Positions 1-9,123 of a stretch of 64,000 nucleotides of DNA are shown piece after piece (position 1 is the first letter of the stretch; each line of letters opens with the position of its first letter). A program made the translations under genes and the position numbers. The notes under the pieces are model-generated. The model worked only from the letters and a program-made list of their open reading frames with translations. It made no database searches and had not been told where the DNA came from. Origin of the DNA: an uncultured Candidatus Melainabacteria bacterium. Its GTDB lineage: Bacteria; Cyanobacteriota; Vampirovibrionia; Gastranaerophilales; Gastranaerophilaceae. The stretch lies in assembly GCA_934757275.1 (NCBI GenBank), contig CAKVLN010000006.1, positions 1 through 64,000 on the forward strand, read 5' to 3'.

Positions 1-73
1 ACAAAATGACTCCGATTGAGTATAGAAATTTTTTACTTGCGAGTTAAATGTCCACTTTTTGGGGGACAGTTCA

Positions 74-122
74 TCGCAGTCGTGCTTGAGCCTAGCGAAA
101 GCTACGAATGCGGGTGGGTATT
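74..122. repeat. 49-bp hairpin repeat, copy 1
   Basis: Nearly identical to 16954-17002. It folds as an outer stem (CGCAGTCGT with ACGAATGCG, one mismatch) and an inner stem around a GCG loop; the inner stem is weaker here than in copy 2. It lies just past the stop of the minus-strand gene at 151. Function is unknown. The preceding 73 bases show no gene. Confidence 0.75.
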
Positions 123-150
123 AATAAAACAATTTAAAGCCTAGCCGCAA

Positions 151-1425
151 CTAGCCTCTAAAAAACTCTATCCACCTAATCAAATCAGATATCTCATAAG
201 GCTTAGGCAAATACAAATCAGCCCCAGCGTCTAAAATTGCAGTCTTATTATGCACCGTTGTTGTCACAATAATCTTCGTATTTACAAAATTTTGCCTCGT
301 CTTAATCTCTCTACAAAATTCCAGCCCCGACAAATCGTCATTACTATCAATAATCAAAATCGCAGGTTGTTCAGAATTATTCATATCAAGCGTATCAGTA
401 ACATCATAACCTTGCAACTCTAAAGTCGTACGTAAAAGCAACGCCAACGCCTCATCTGGCTCTTTGATAAATACAAAATTATTAACCTTAGGCTCAACAA
501 CTGAATTTTCGCCAGCCAATTTAATTCTATCAATCGCATAATTTGAACCGCTAGGAATTTTTGCAATCTTCTTTATAGAAAACAATCTCTGCACAAGAGT
601 TTCAACCGTTTCAATTTGCTCGTAATTATCAATTATTCCGCCAATCAAAAGTGACACAAAATTAGCCCTCATGCCAGCCATTCTGTCACCTTTAAGGAGC
701 ATATATCCACGTTTTGCGTCCTGCGCTGAATAAAACTTTGGCGCAACTGTATCAAAAGCAAATGTCAGAAAAATTGCCATTTTTTCTGCCGTATACGGAC
801 TTGTAATAATTACAAAATTTTCTTCGTCAAATTGTCCAAAAAAATCATTGTTATCAAGCGTCGATTTCACAATCGCTATAAGAGTTTGAATCAATTTATC
901 GCCAGCAACATCTGTATACACACTTTTGTAGTTCTTTAAGTTTTCTAAGCCTAAAAGCAATACTGCTGATTTGTTGTCACTATTCAAAAGTCTTTTCAAA
1001 TTCTTTTCAACAAACCTCTTGTTTGGAAGCAGAGTTTTTGAATCTAAATTTGATTCAATATCACGCCTCAAATGCGCCTTAATTCTCATTTTGAACTCAT
1101 CTATATTAACAGGTTCGCTCAAAAAGTCGTCAGCACCGCTTTCTAAAACCTCAATCCTATCTGCGGTATCGGCAGATTTTGAAAGCGCAATAATAACTGG
1201 ACGAGTGTTGTAAGTTAAAGCCCTTATTTTATCGCACAACATAGCGAGTTTTTCTTCTAAACTATCTGAAATTATGATAATATCTGGCTCTGCAAATTGG
1301 ATATAATGAAGTGCATCTTTGAGATTGCGTTGAATTGTCGCCGTCGTTTCAGCGTCTTCTATACTCTTTTTATATTTTACAGAAAGCTCTTTTCTTTTAT
1401 CTATAATCAAGACATTTGAGAGCAT
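151..1425 (-). CDS. Double-receiver response regulator with degenerate GGDEF-like centre
   Basis: A 424-residue signalling protein with three parts. Residues 1-120 look like a CheY-type receiver; the phospho-acceptor is probably D54, but the alignment there is shifted by one. Residues about 130-250 resemble a GGDEF domain whose signature has decayed to GQFDEENF, so cyclase activity is unlikely. Residues about 315-424 form a second receiver with an acceptor Asp in the segment AILIIDSNDD and the conserved KP pair near the end. No DNA-binding domain is visible, so it probably acts through protein contacts. The start overlaps the end of the upstream kinase gene by 19 bases, so the two are a translationally coupled pair. 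Confidence 0.8.
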   Translation of the reverse strand: MLSNVLIIDKRKELSVKYKKSIEDAETTATIQRNLKDALHYIQFAEPDIIIISDSLEEKLAMLCDKIRALTYNTRPVIIALSKSADTADRIEVLESGADDFLSEPVNIDEFKMRIKAHLRRDIESNLDSKTLLPNKRFVEKNLKRLLNSDNKSAVLLLGLENLKNYKSVYTDVAGDKLIQTLIAIVKSTLDNNDFFGQFDEENFVIITSPYTAEKMAIFLTFAFDTVAPKFYSAQDAKRGYMLLKGDRMAGMRANFVSLLIGGIIDNYEQIETVETLVQRLFSIKKIAKIPSGSNYAIDRIKLAGENSVVEPKVNNFVFIKEPDEALALLLRTTLELQGYDVTDTLDMNNSEQPAILIIDSNDDLSGLEFCREIKTRQNFVNTKIIVTTTVHNKTAILDAGADLYLPKPYEISDLIRWIEFFRG

Positions 1426-2165
1426 TTAAGCACCTCCTCTTGATTGTAGACAGGAAAATCAACTTCAAACGTAGTACCTTTACCAAATTCGCTTGTAAAC
1501 GAGATTTTGCCGCCCATTTTATCAACAAGTTCTTTGGTTATATAAAGTCCTAGTCCATTGCCTTGAGTTTTACTTGTCAAATGATTTTCGAGCCTTGAGA
1601 ATTTTTGAAAGACCTTGCCAAAATCTTCTTCCTTAATTCCTACGCCAAAATCTTTTACTTTAATCTTTATAACATCATTTTGGACTTCTGTAGAAACAAT
1701 AACCTTGTTTTCACCCTCAGAATACTTACCAGCATTGTCAAGTAGATTGGTCATAATTTGTTGGAACTTATCTTCATCAATATATGCAATTGGGTTTTCT
1801 GCGCTCAATTTTGTTTCATACTTATGTTGCTTGTGTTGCTCTGAAACGACTGGCAAAACCTTTTTTATACAAGCATTTATATCAACTTGTTTTAAAACTT
1901 GATTACCAGCATTCATTTTTGAAACAGAAAGTATGTTTTCAACAAGGTGTATCAAGCGATTTGATTGTTCTTCGATTATCCCAACAAACTTCTTTTTGTC
2001 CTCATCTTTAATCTTATCCCAAGAATTTAAAAGTGTTTGCGAAAACCCTCTTATACTTGTAAGAGGTGTGCGCATCTCATGTGAAACTGTTGCTATAAAC
2101 TCATCTTGAATTGTCATTTTTGAATAAGTGAAAGAGTGAATAAGTGAATAGGTGAATAAGTTCAT
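1407..2165 (-). CDS. Histidine kinase lacking its sensor region (5' end replaced by a repeat element)
   Basis: The product has a HisKA dimerisation/phospho-acceptor domain (H29 in VSHEMRTPLTS) and a HATPase_c domain with N, G1 (DFGVGI) and G2 (GNGLGLYI) boxes. It is therefore a complete kinase core without any sensor, HAMP or PAS region. The first 16 codons are simply translated octamer repeat from the element at 2121-2254, and native sequence resumes near M17 (2117). No Shine-Dalgarno site precedes either start. The likely reading is that the element replaced the 5' part of a longer gene. The remnant may be expressed at a low level, as the partner of the regulator at 151-1425, or be a pseudogene. 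Confidence 0.7.
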   Translation of the reverse strand: MNLFTYSLIHSFTYSKMTIQDEFIATVSHEMRTPLTSIRGFSQTLLNSWDKIKDEDKKKFVGIIEEQSNRLIHLVENILSVSKMNAGNQVLKQVDINACIKKVLPVVSEQHKQHKYETKLSAENPIAYIDEDKFQQIMTNLLDNAGKYSEGENKVIVSTEVQNDVIKIKVKDFGVGIKEEDFGKVFQKFSRLENHLTSKTQGNGLGLYITKELVDKMGGKISFTSEFGKGTTFEVDFPVYNQEEVLKCSQMS

Positions 2166-2254
2166 TTTAGATATTTTTAATAATAAATGCGTTTTTATTT
2201 AATTATATTTAATACGAACTTATTCACCTATTCACTTATTCACCTATTCACTCC
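2121..2254. repeat. Octamer-arm palindromic element E1
   Basis: The left arm (2121-2162) is a tandem of GTGAATAA/GTGAATAG octamers. The right arm (2217-2254) is its inverse complement, so the whole can fold into a long hairpin. The loop carries TTTTAGATATTT (2165-2176) and AAATGCG (2185-2191), which recur at nearly the same spacing in E4 (17.8 kb) and E5 (25.0 kb). It sits five bases past the stop of the PC4-like gene and overlaps the 5' end of the kinase gene. Confidence 0.8.
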
Positions 2255-2259
2255 CTTTA

Positions 2260-2496
2260 TTATTCTTCTTCACTCATAAATTCTTTTTTAGCTTCTTCAA
2301 TCGCATCTGCTAAAATATCTAATTGGTCAGGAGCAAAAGTTACACCTTTCTTTGTAGGCAACCAAGTAGCACCTTCATCTGTAGTATAATAAATTCTCAA
2401 ATTAAAATAACTTTTTCCTCTGTATTCTGAAATTGAAATTTGCAATTGTTCTGTATCTGTTCTATCAATTGTTGCTAAAATTTTTGCTTCTGCCAT
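2260..2496 (-). CDS. PC4/SUB1-like single-stranded nucleic-acid-binding protein
   Basis: A 78-residue protein resembling the C-terminal domain of transcriptional coactivator p15 (PC4). Visible family features are SEYRGKSYFNLRIYY, then the conserved segment TWLPTKKGVTFAPDQ and a final helix. In this family the fold dimerises and binds single-stranded DNA or RNA; a role in transcription or DNA protection is inferred from homology only. A GGGG-containing ribosome site lies just before the ATG. It is 19 bases downstream of the pseudopilin gene and probably cotranscribed with it. Element E1 follows directly and could act as a transcript end. Confidence 0.75.
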   Translation of the reverse strand: MAEAKILATIDRTDTEQLQISISEYRGKSYFNLRIYYTTDEGATWLPTKKGVTFAPDQLDILADAIEEAKKEFMSEEE

Positions 2497-2515
2497 TTTT
2501 ATTCCCCTTTCATTA

Positions 2516-3226
2516 TTAATATTTCACTTCCCACTTATCTGAAGCAACTCTCGCTGCACAAGCAGTACCATTGCCTATATCATCTCCATCACATGCACCT
2601 ACAGCTACGTTTACATCAAAATCGTGATATTTATTAGTACCAGCAGGAATTAATCTTCCGTCATTCGTCAAACCAAACAAGAATACGTCTTTACCAAAAC
2701 GATTTGGAGCAGCCGTGCCGTTTGCGTCAATCAAAACTCTTGAAATAATATCATCATTTTCTGCGTTTGCAATATTATTGTTTGTCACATTTTGGAACGC
2801 AACAACTACGTTAACTTTATTGAACTTGTAAGCAGTAAAATTTGATACCAAATTTTCATTTACATTACTTCCGTCATAGCCTCTTATGCTACCAGTATTG
2901 TAAGCAGCATCTTCCATTGCAAAAAAGCTCTTCGTATCATTATAAAAAGAGTTGTCGTCTGTAATATAATTATTGCCATCTAGCCCGATATCACTCTTTC
3001 TAATACTTGCTAAGTTTTCAAACGCAGTACCGTCGTCGCTATTATTTTGAGCTTCCATTTTAATATTCGTAGCACCTTGCTGAACAAGTTCGACGCCTCT
3101 TGCCAAACCTTCGCCAATCGTTGCCTTACCAACTCTTGCCAATAACGCTGGTAGAACTAACGCTGCAATAACACCCACAATTGCTAGTGTTACCAATATT
3201 TCCATTAAAGTGTAGCCTTTTTTCAT
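2516..3226 (-). CDS. Type IV pilin-like / pseudopilin
   Basis: The N-terminus MKKGYTLMEILVTLAIVGV is a class III (prepilin) signal: a short basic leader, G before the cleavage point, a conserved Glu at mature position 5, and a long hydrophobic helix. The globular remainder (about 210 residues) is not recognised. The start chosen is the ATG at 3226, because GGAGAG sits four bases upstream; the in-frame TTG twelve bases earlier has no such site. It would be processed by a prepilin peptidase and assembled into a type IV pilus or type II-like pseudopilus. Competence is one possible role, since comEC is also in the window. Confidence 0.8.
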   Translation of the reverse strand: MKKGYTLMEILVTLAIVGVIAALVLPALLARVGKATIGEGLARGVELVQQGATNIKMEAQNNSDDGTAFENLASIRKSDIGLDGNNYITDDNSFYNDTKSFFAMEDAAYNTGSIRGYDGSNVNENLVSNFTAYKFNKVNVVVAFQNVTNNNIANAENDDIISRVLIDANGTAAPNRFGKDVFLFGLTNDGRLIPAGTNKYHDFDVNVAVGACDGDDIGNGTACAARVASDKWEVKY

Positions 3227-3254
3227 AAAACTCTCCAATTAAATTCGTATTCTA

Positions 3255-3263
3255 ATTATAACA
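3255..3263 (-). promoter_or_regulatory. Extended -10 promoter for the pseudopilin gene
   Basis: Read on the minus strand this is TGTTATAAT, an extended -10 box, about 29 bases upstream of the chosen ATG. No good -35 was found, which is usual for extended -10 promoters. Confidence 0.45.
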
Positions 3264-3321
3264 TATTATTTATAAAAGTTAATAATTTGTCTAATATTAA
3301 TCTTTGGGTTAATATATAAAT

Positions 3322-4875
3322 ATGATTAAGGGGAAGATTGTAGTAGTCGATGATGAAAGAATAGTAACCTCTGCTTTTAAAACATTGTTAAAGGTAGAAG
3401 GCTTTTCTGATGCGCATTTTTTTAATAGTCCAAAAGAAGCTTTGGCATTTCTAACAGAAAACCAACCAGATTTGGTTATTTCAGACTTTTTGATGCCAGA
3501 AATGAACGGTTTGGAATTTTTAAGTGAAGTAAAAAAACTTTATCCAGAAGTTAGCAAAATCTTGTTAACAGGTTATGCAGATAAAGAAAATGCCATCAAG
3601 GCAATCAATGAGATTGGTTTGTATCGTTATATTGAGAAACCTTGGAACAACGACGACTTAATCATTAATATCAAAAATGGTATTGAAAGAAGTTATTTGC
3701 TTAGCGAACTTAGACAGAAAATTGCAGAACTTGAAGTTGCAAAAAAAGAATTAGAAAAATATTCACACAACTTAGAGCAAATTGTAGAAGAACGTACTGC
3801 TGATTTAAAACAATCTAACGCTAAATTAGAAGGAATTTTTAACTACTGCGCTGACGGTATCGTAATAATTAATGAAGATGGCATAATTGAACAAGTTAAT
3901 CCAGCTTGCGAAACTCTTATTGGACTTGTTGGCGAAAAACTTCTTATGACATCTATTGACGATTATTTATTCAGCAAAAAGACTTTTATTTCAAAAGAGC
4001 TACACAAGCTCGATGAAAGCGAGCTTTTACTTAGAGAGTTTTATATTAAAAATCCTCTAAGCAACACTGAAACACCTGTCGAAATAAGTTTTGCAAGAAT
4101 TAATCCTGACGATGATTACAAAAGATTTGTCGGCGTAATTCGTGATGTAACAGAGCAGAAAAAATCTGACAAGCTAAGAGATGATTTTATCGCAACTCTT
4201 ACGCATGATTTGAGAACTCCACTTCTTGCTGCTATTCAAACTCTAACCTTTTTCTTAGAGGGAGCTTTGGGCGAACTTGATGAAAAACAAAAATTGTTAC
4301 TTTCTACTATGCAAAAAAGCAACGAAGATTTGTTAGGACTAGTCAATGCGCTTTTAGAAGTTTACAAGTATGACGCTGATAAATTAGAATTAACAAAGAC
4401 AAATTTCAATATTTACACGCTTGTAGAACAAGTTTACAACGAATTGCAGCCTTTGGCTCAAAACAAAGAAATTGAATTTAAAATCGAATGCACAAACAAA
4501 GATTTAGTCATAAATGCAGACAGAAGTGAAATTAGACGTGTAATTTGTAACCTATGCGGAAATGCAATTAATTACACACAAAATGGCGGAAGAGTTATTA
4601 TTACCTTGAAAAACGAAGGCAATGATTTGATTTTTTCAGTGGCTGATAATGGTTCTGGTATTCCTCAAGAGGATATTCCAAACATGTTCCAACGATTTTC
4701 ACAAGGCACAAGCAAAAAACGCTCAACAGGAACTGGTTTGGGCTTGTATCTTTCAAGACAGATTATTGAATCGCACGGTGGCAAAATTTGGCTTGAAAGC
4801 ACATTAAATAAAGGTAGTGAGTTTTCATTCTTGCTTACCGATACAGTTGTTCAAAAAGAAGGAAGCTTAGTATGA
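3322..4875 (+). CDS. Receiver-PAS-histidine kinase
   Basis: A 517-residue soluble kinase. Residues 1-122 are a receiver with acceptor D55 and a YRYIEKPW end as in RpfG-type regulators. Residues 123-170 are a heptad-rich coiled coil. A PAS domain spans about 170-280. HisKA follows with H295 (THDLRTPLL), then HATPase_c with an N box, DNGSGI and GTGLGLYLS. No membrane segment is present, so it senses a cytoplasmic cue or is switched by phosphorylation of its own receiver. The stop overlaps the start of the NarL-type regulator by four bases (ATGA), so that regulator is its likely output partner. Confidence 0.88.
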   Translation: MIKGKIVVVDDERIVTSAFKTLLKVEGFSDAHFFNSPKEALAFLTENQPDLVISDFLMPEMNGLEFLSEVKKLYPEVSKILLTGYADKENAIKAINEIGLYRYIEKPWNNDDLIINIKNGIERSYLLSELRQKIAELEVAKKELEKYSHNLEQIVEERTADLKQSNAKLEGIFNYCADGIVIINEDGIIEQVNPACETLIGLVGEKLLMTSIDDYLFSKKTFISKELHKLDESELLLREFYIKNPLSNTETPVEISFARINPDDDYKRFVGVIRDVTEQKKSDKLRDDFIATLTHDLRTPLLAAIQTLTFFLEGALGELDEKQKLLLSTMQKSNEDLLGLVNALLEVYKYDADKLELTKTNFNIYTLVEQVYNELQPLAQNKEIEFKIECTNKDLVINADRSEIRRVICNLCGNAINYTQNGGRVIITLKNEGNDLIFSVADNGSGIPQEDIPNMFQRFSQGTSKKRSTGTGLGLYLSRQIIESHGGKIWLESTLNKGSEFSFLLTDTVVQKEGSLV

Positions 4876-5531
4876 TAAACACTCTTTTAGTTGAAGACCA
4901 TGAACTTTACAGAATGGGCTTGTCGATGCTTTTAGAAAAAGCCGAAGGTGTAACTTTGGTTGCAGAAGCCGCTGACGGCTTAGACGGCATTAAAAAGGCT
5001 CGTGAATTTGCTCCGGACGTTATTCTTATGGATATTGGACTTCCTAATATTGACGGCATTGAGGCAACACAGAGAATAAAAGATTTTAACCCAGATGTTA
5101 AGATTTTAATTTTCACCTCACGTGATAGCGAAAACGACGTGTTTGAAGCCTTCAAAGCCGGAGCAGACGGTTATATTATGAAAGGAGCAACTCCTGAGCA
5201 AACTGTTTCGGCTATCAAATCTGTTTACGAAGGTGTTGGCTGGATTGACCCTAGCATTGCTAAAATGGTATTTTCTAATTTGCAAAGACCTAGTTCGCAA
5301 GTCGTTACAGAACCAGAACCGAAGAAAACAAACAACTCCTATGGATTAACAGAAAGAGAATTGGACGTTTTAGAGCTTATGGTGGAAGGACTTTCTAATC
5401 CACAGATTGCAGACAAACTTGTAATTACAAAAGCAACTGCAAAAGCACATGTACACAGTATTTTGCAAAAATTATGTGTTTCATCAAGAACTCAAGCAAC
5501 TGTAACAGCAATGAAAGAGGGCTTGGTTTAA
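4872..5531 (+). CDS. NarL/FixJ-type response regulator
   Basis: A 219-residue transcription factor: a receiver at residues 1-120 (D54 in VILMDIGLP) and a LuxR-type helix-turn-helix at about 153-217 (LTERELDVLELMVEGLSN, then the recognition helix near TKATAKAHV). Translational coupling to the preceding kinase through an ATGA overlap makes the pair a two-component system. Its stop codon overlaps the next ATG by one base (TAATG), so the following gene is also in the operon. Targets are not visible. Confidence 0.9.
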   Translation: MINTLLVEDHELYRMGLSMLLEKAEGVTLVAEAADGLDGIKKAREFAPDVILMDIGLPNIDGIEATQRIKDFNPDVKILIFTSRDSENDVFEAFKAGADGYIMKGATPEQTVSAIKSVYEGVGWIDPSIAKMVFSNLQRPSSQVVTEPEPKKTNNSYGLTERELDVLELMVEGLSNPQIADKLVITKATAKAHVHSILQKLCVSSRTQATVTAMKEGLV

Positions 5532-6766
5532 TGTTTGAAGCTTTAGCCGGTATTATTATGGCAACCAAAATACACTTCAACCAAATGAAATATCATATTA
5601 TGAAAAAACAAGATAGGGTTGTTGCTGAAACAATTTATAGAAACGAAGTTGACAAGGTTGGAGAAACTGAAAAATACGAAAAAAGCAAGTTACCAAAATC
5701 CGGTTATATGACAGTTGAAGAATATGAGGCAGAATCAAGAGCAAAAACTAGGCGTGAAATTAGCGCAAAAATTCTTGATAAAGCAGAAATGCCAAAAGAT
5801 GAAAACATGGTTTACATACCTCAAAAAAAGTTTAAACTTGTTAAATATAATGATCCAGTAGGAAGTCCGGAACTAACATTACCTAGAAAATTGAATTTTG
5901 ACAGACAAATTAATGCACAGGGAATTGTTTCCGGTGACTTTACGAAGTTAGTATATCCAGCGGTGTATTATTATGCGCAATCTGATTGTACAAGCTGCGA
6001 TTTATTTTTGATTAATTTGGACGCCTCACTTTCTGATATTGAAAAGGTTAAAAAAGCCAATATCTTAAATCGTGTAGATGAACCTCTTATTTCAACAGAC
6101 AAATCAATTGATACAAAATTTATTTTTAGAACACTTACACCAATTGATTTTTCGAGTGATAATACAAAATTGGTGATTAAAGAAAAAATTGGTTTCAGAC
6201 ACGACGGAATTTGGCAAACAAATTTGTGGGTATACGATTTTAAAAAGCATGAGGCTTTAAAATTACCACAAATCAGAGATGCAGTGGTTAATTATTGGGC
6301 GCAAGCTGGCGGTGTCGATTTTGACGAAAAACGCTGGGATATTTATCCATTGGGCTTTGATGCGAATGATGAAAACCGAGTTGTTGTATGCGCTTATGCT
6401 TACACTGGTGAAGTTCCAAAGTTTTTAGGCACTTGGAGTATTGATGTTTATGGTGAAAATTCTAGGCTGGAATCTTTAACGGGTTCTAATATTCCTATCT
6501 CAATTGTTGGTTATAGAATGGAAGAAGAGGCTGAAGTTATACCAGTTTCAGAAGTTGAATTTGATACTAAACAAGCAAAAGAGTTAGAAAAAGCAAAAGA
6601 AAAAGACGCTAAAGAAGCGCAGAAGTTTGATGACAAAGTAAAAAAAGTTGAATACGAACGCAAAATTCAACAAATGGACATGGAAACCATGCTCAAAATA
6701 CTACAACGACAAGAAGAAATGAAAAGAAACTATCAGAAAAGTAAAAACGGCATAACTGGAAGTTAG
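5531..6766 (+). CDS. Unrecognised protein with propeller-like centre and coiled-coil tail
   Basis: The start is placed at 5531, where ATG overlaps the previous stop, giving 411 residues; a longer reading would begin inside the regulator gene. Residues 1-20 are short and moderately hydrophobic. The region from about 105 to 345 alternates strands with motifs such as PIDFSSDNTKLVI and NLWVYDF, resembling TolB/PD40 propeller blades, but this is a resemblance only. A CTSC cysteine pair lies near residue 157. The last 65 residues are a charged, K/E-rich coiled coil. Being third in the two-component operon, it could be a target or accessory factor. No family is assigned. Confidence 0.65.
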   Translation: MFEALAGIIMATKIHFNQMKYHIMKKQDRVVAETIYRNEVDKVGETEKYEKSKLPKSGYMTVEEYEAESRAKTRREISAKILDKAEMPKDENMVYIPQKKFKLVKYNDPVGSPELTLPRKLNFDRQINAQGIVSGDFTKLVYPAVYYYAQSDCTSCDLFLINLDASLSDIEKVKKANILNRVDEPLISTDKSIDTKFIFRTLTPIDFSSDNTKLVIKEKIGFRHDGIWQTNLWVYDFKKHEALKLPQIRDAVVNYWAQAGGVDFDEKRWDIYPLGFDANDENRVVVCAYAYTGEVPKFLGTWSIDVYGENSRLESLTGSNIPISIVGYRMEEEAEVIPVSEVEFDTKQAKELEKAKEKDAKEAQKFDDKVKKVEYERKIQQMDMETMLKILQRQEEMKRNYQKSKNGITGS

Positions 6767-6802
6767 TTTTGCTTAAAATCACTAATTTATAAAATAATTA
6801 AA

Positions 6803-8758
6803 ATGAAAATCGAAACCAATAAAAATAATATAAGTACAAAAGCCATTCATTTAAACAAACAAGAAACAATTGAAGCTCAAAAAATATTAACAAAATATAG
6901 AGTTTCTAATTCATTGACACGCCAAAATTTAACTCAAGATTTGTTATCAATTTTTGAAGAAAAAATTAGAATCGAAGGAAAACATATTGCAAAAACGACT
7001 CACATTCAACAAGATTGCATACAAGATTTATTTTTGAAATTTTTTGAAAGTATTACAAAATCTGTTACTGTCAAAGAACCCTTAAATTTTATCTTAAAAC
7101 AATTAAATGAATTTAAAAAGAAAAAAGATGCTCTAAAAACAGAATTTGGCCGTGCAAGCTTAGATAGAGAAGTACGAACTGACCGCAATAAACCGCTATT
7201 TTTCACTGATATTGTCCAAAAAGATATTTCTTCAATAACAGAAACAAATGGACAAGAGCAAGCAAAAAATGAAATAGAAAAGCTAATCAAAACAGAAAAT
7301 TTAACAGAAAAAGAAAAAAGTGTATTTTATAAATTAATGCAAGGTAAAACACGCAAACAAATATCAGAAGAAATTGGTATTGCGTTGGAAAATGTTAACA
7401 AACATATAGCAAGAGCAATTCGAAAAATTCAATATAAAACTAATTGTTTACCGGAAGATATGAGAAATAAAATAGCCTCTTTAAAAAAAATCTTTGGCAT
7501 AAAAAATAGTGATAAATATATTGAAAAATTAATAATTCAATTACCACAAAATCTAACAATAAATAAAATTTCCGAACAAGTTTCTGAATATAAAAATTTA
7601 TTAAAAACAAATACAGAAAATGTCATTCATATTTTTGCAAACACTCCAACTTTATTATCATTAAATATAAGCACCGTAAATAATAATATTGAACAATCAA
7701 GTAAATTACTCGGTTTGTCAAACAAAGAATTTATACAATGCTGCCAAAAACACCCTTCTTTATTATACATGTCGCCAGAAAGCTTGAAAAAAAATGCAAA
7801 TAATGTACAAAAAACACTAGAGATTTCCGAAGAAGATTGTCTAAAAATAATAAAAATTACACCTAGCATATTATATCAAAAAGCTTCTACTCTTAATAAA
7901 AAGTTTGAAGAATTAGCCCGTTTATTGAACATATCCAAGAAAGATTGTCTAAAAATTTATCAAAAATCACCTTGCCTATTTTCTAATAATATAAAAACTT
8001 TAGAAAACAACATGAGAAAAACTGCAAAATTATTAAATATTAATTTTGATAAATATATTTCTTTAGCCCAAAAACAAGCTAACCTTATGTACCAGAAACC
8101 AAAAACTATTTATAATAATGTTGTTCAAGGCTCAAAATTATTGAATGTTGACAAAGAAACTTTGAAAAATGAATACATTAAAAGGCCTCAATTATTTGTG
8201 CAAAAACCAGAAACCATTTACAACAATGTTGTACAACTTTCCAAATTATTACACTTAGAGCTGTCGCAATGTGTTAAATTATGTTTGACACAACCACAAC
8301 TTTTTTATATGAACCCAGAGAATATTTATAATAAAGCTAATGAATTAGCAAAATTAAAACATACAGATTTAAAATCTATAGTCGAATGGACAATAAAACA
8401 ACCTAATATACTTTTATACAAAACTTCTCTAATAGAACAAAAAATGGAAATAAATAACTTCTTTTCTAAAATAGTGAGTGAGTCATTAAAAGGAACTACA
8501 TTAAGCATGAACAAAGATGAAGAATTGTATTCAAAGATATTAAAGTTTTTAATAAAAAAAGCAAATAAAACATCAATATCTTCTTCAAAAAAAATATATG
8601 ACGCTATTAAACAAAATTTGACAGAAAACCCCAATATAGAATATGTTTTTGAAATACCACAACATTCACAAACTGCAAATTTCATAAAATTCACAAAAGA
8701 TTTTTCAGAAGGAATTTTGGGTAAAAATATTTTTTCTTTTAAAATTCTAGAAAATTAA
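6803..8758 (+). CDS. Sigma-70-like domain fused to eight mTERF-like repeats
   Basis: A 651-residue protein. Residues about 45-85 resemble sigma region 2 (helix with CIQDLFLKFFE). Residues about 165-212 match sigma region 4 (LTEKEKSVFYKL, KTRKQISEEIGI, then the recognition helix). From residue 266 to 552 there are eight units of about 36 residues with the pattern LL-x-ls-x-(E/K)-(D/E), a central P followed by (S/Q)-x-L, then an Asn-rich helix; this is the spacing of mTERF helical repeats, which bind nucleic acid in mitochondria and plastids. No Shine-Dalgarno precedes the ATG, and a TAAAAT box ends seven bases before it, so the mRNA may be leaderless. The gene is very AT-rich. Function unknown; binding of promoter DNA or RNA is inferred. 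Confidence 0.7.
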   Translation: MKIETNKNNISTKAIHLNKQETIEAQKILTKYRVSNSLTRQNLTQDLLSIFEEKIRIEGKHIAKTTHIQQDCIQDLFLKFFESITKSVTVKEPLNFILKQLNEFKKKKDALKTEFGRASLDREVRTDRNKPLFFTDIVQKDISSITETNGQEQAKNEIEKLIKTENLTEKEKSVFYKLMQGKTRKQISEEIGIALENVNKHIARAIRKIQYKTNCLPEDMRNKIASLKKIFGIKNSDKYIEKLIIQLPQNLTINKISEQVSEYKNLLKTNTENVIHIFANTPTLLSLNISTVNNNIEQSSKLLGLSNKEFIQCCQKHPSLLYMSPESLKKNANNVQKTLEISEEDCLKIIKITPSILYQKASTLNKKFEELARLLNISKKDCLKIYQKSPCLFSNNIKTLENNMRKTAKLLNINFDKYISLAQKQANLMYQKPKTIYNNVVQGSKLLNVDKETLKNEYIKRPQLFVQKPETIYNNVVQLSKLLHLELSQCVKLCLTQPQLFYMNPENIYNKANELAKLKHTDLKSIVEWTIKQPNILLYKTSLIEQKMEINNFFSKIVSESLKGTTLSMNKDEELYSKILKFLIKKANKTSISSSKKIYDAIKQNLTENPNIEYVFEIPQHSQTANFIKFTKDFSEGILGKNIFSFKILEN

Positions 8759-8840
8759 AATTGTTATCATTTCTAATAAACTTTTTTGATAAAAATTAAG
8801 AATATGCTATAACATAGGAAATATTGCTTTCCTAAAATAA

Positions 8841-9110
8841 GGACAATTTATAATAAAGGAATATAAATCAGGAATATATATTTTACACAAAGGCTACAAG
8901 TCATTTAATCTGACATTTATCCATGATGATATAGATTGGAAGTTAGATGAACTGGCTCCGTTATTACAAGATGCCAGCCTATGGCTTGGTAAATAAAATT
9001 CTTATGCAGATTTAATTCCCAATGTTGAGTTTTTTATAAAAATGTATGCAACAAAAGAAGCTACTAATTAAAACAGAATTGAAGGCACAAGAACGACATT
9101 TGATGTTGAT
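8841..9110 (+). pseudogene. Broken Fic-family N-terminal domain
   Basis: One reading frame shows the conserved Fic_N region: DIDWKLDELAPLL, DASLWLGK, SYADLIPNVEFFIKMYATKEA, and RIEGTRTTFD. It is interrupted by two in-frame TAA codons, one where the family has a Leu after LGK and one before NRIEGT, where it has Ser. No start codon is evident, and the catalytic HPFxDGNGR core that should follow is absent. It is therefore a decayed fragment, about 90 codons long. An intact but different Fic gene lies just downstream on the opposite strand. Confidence 0.7.
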
Positions 9111-9123
9111 GGTAGTAGAACAT

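Noticed and set aside
3226-3238. TTG start for the pseudopilin
   Set aside because: The ATG twelve bases later has a well-placed GGAGAG and gives the standard short prepilin leader.
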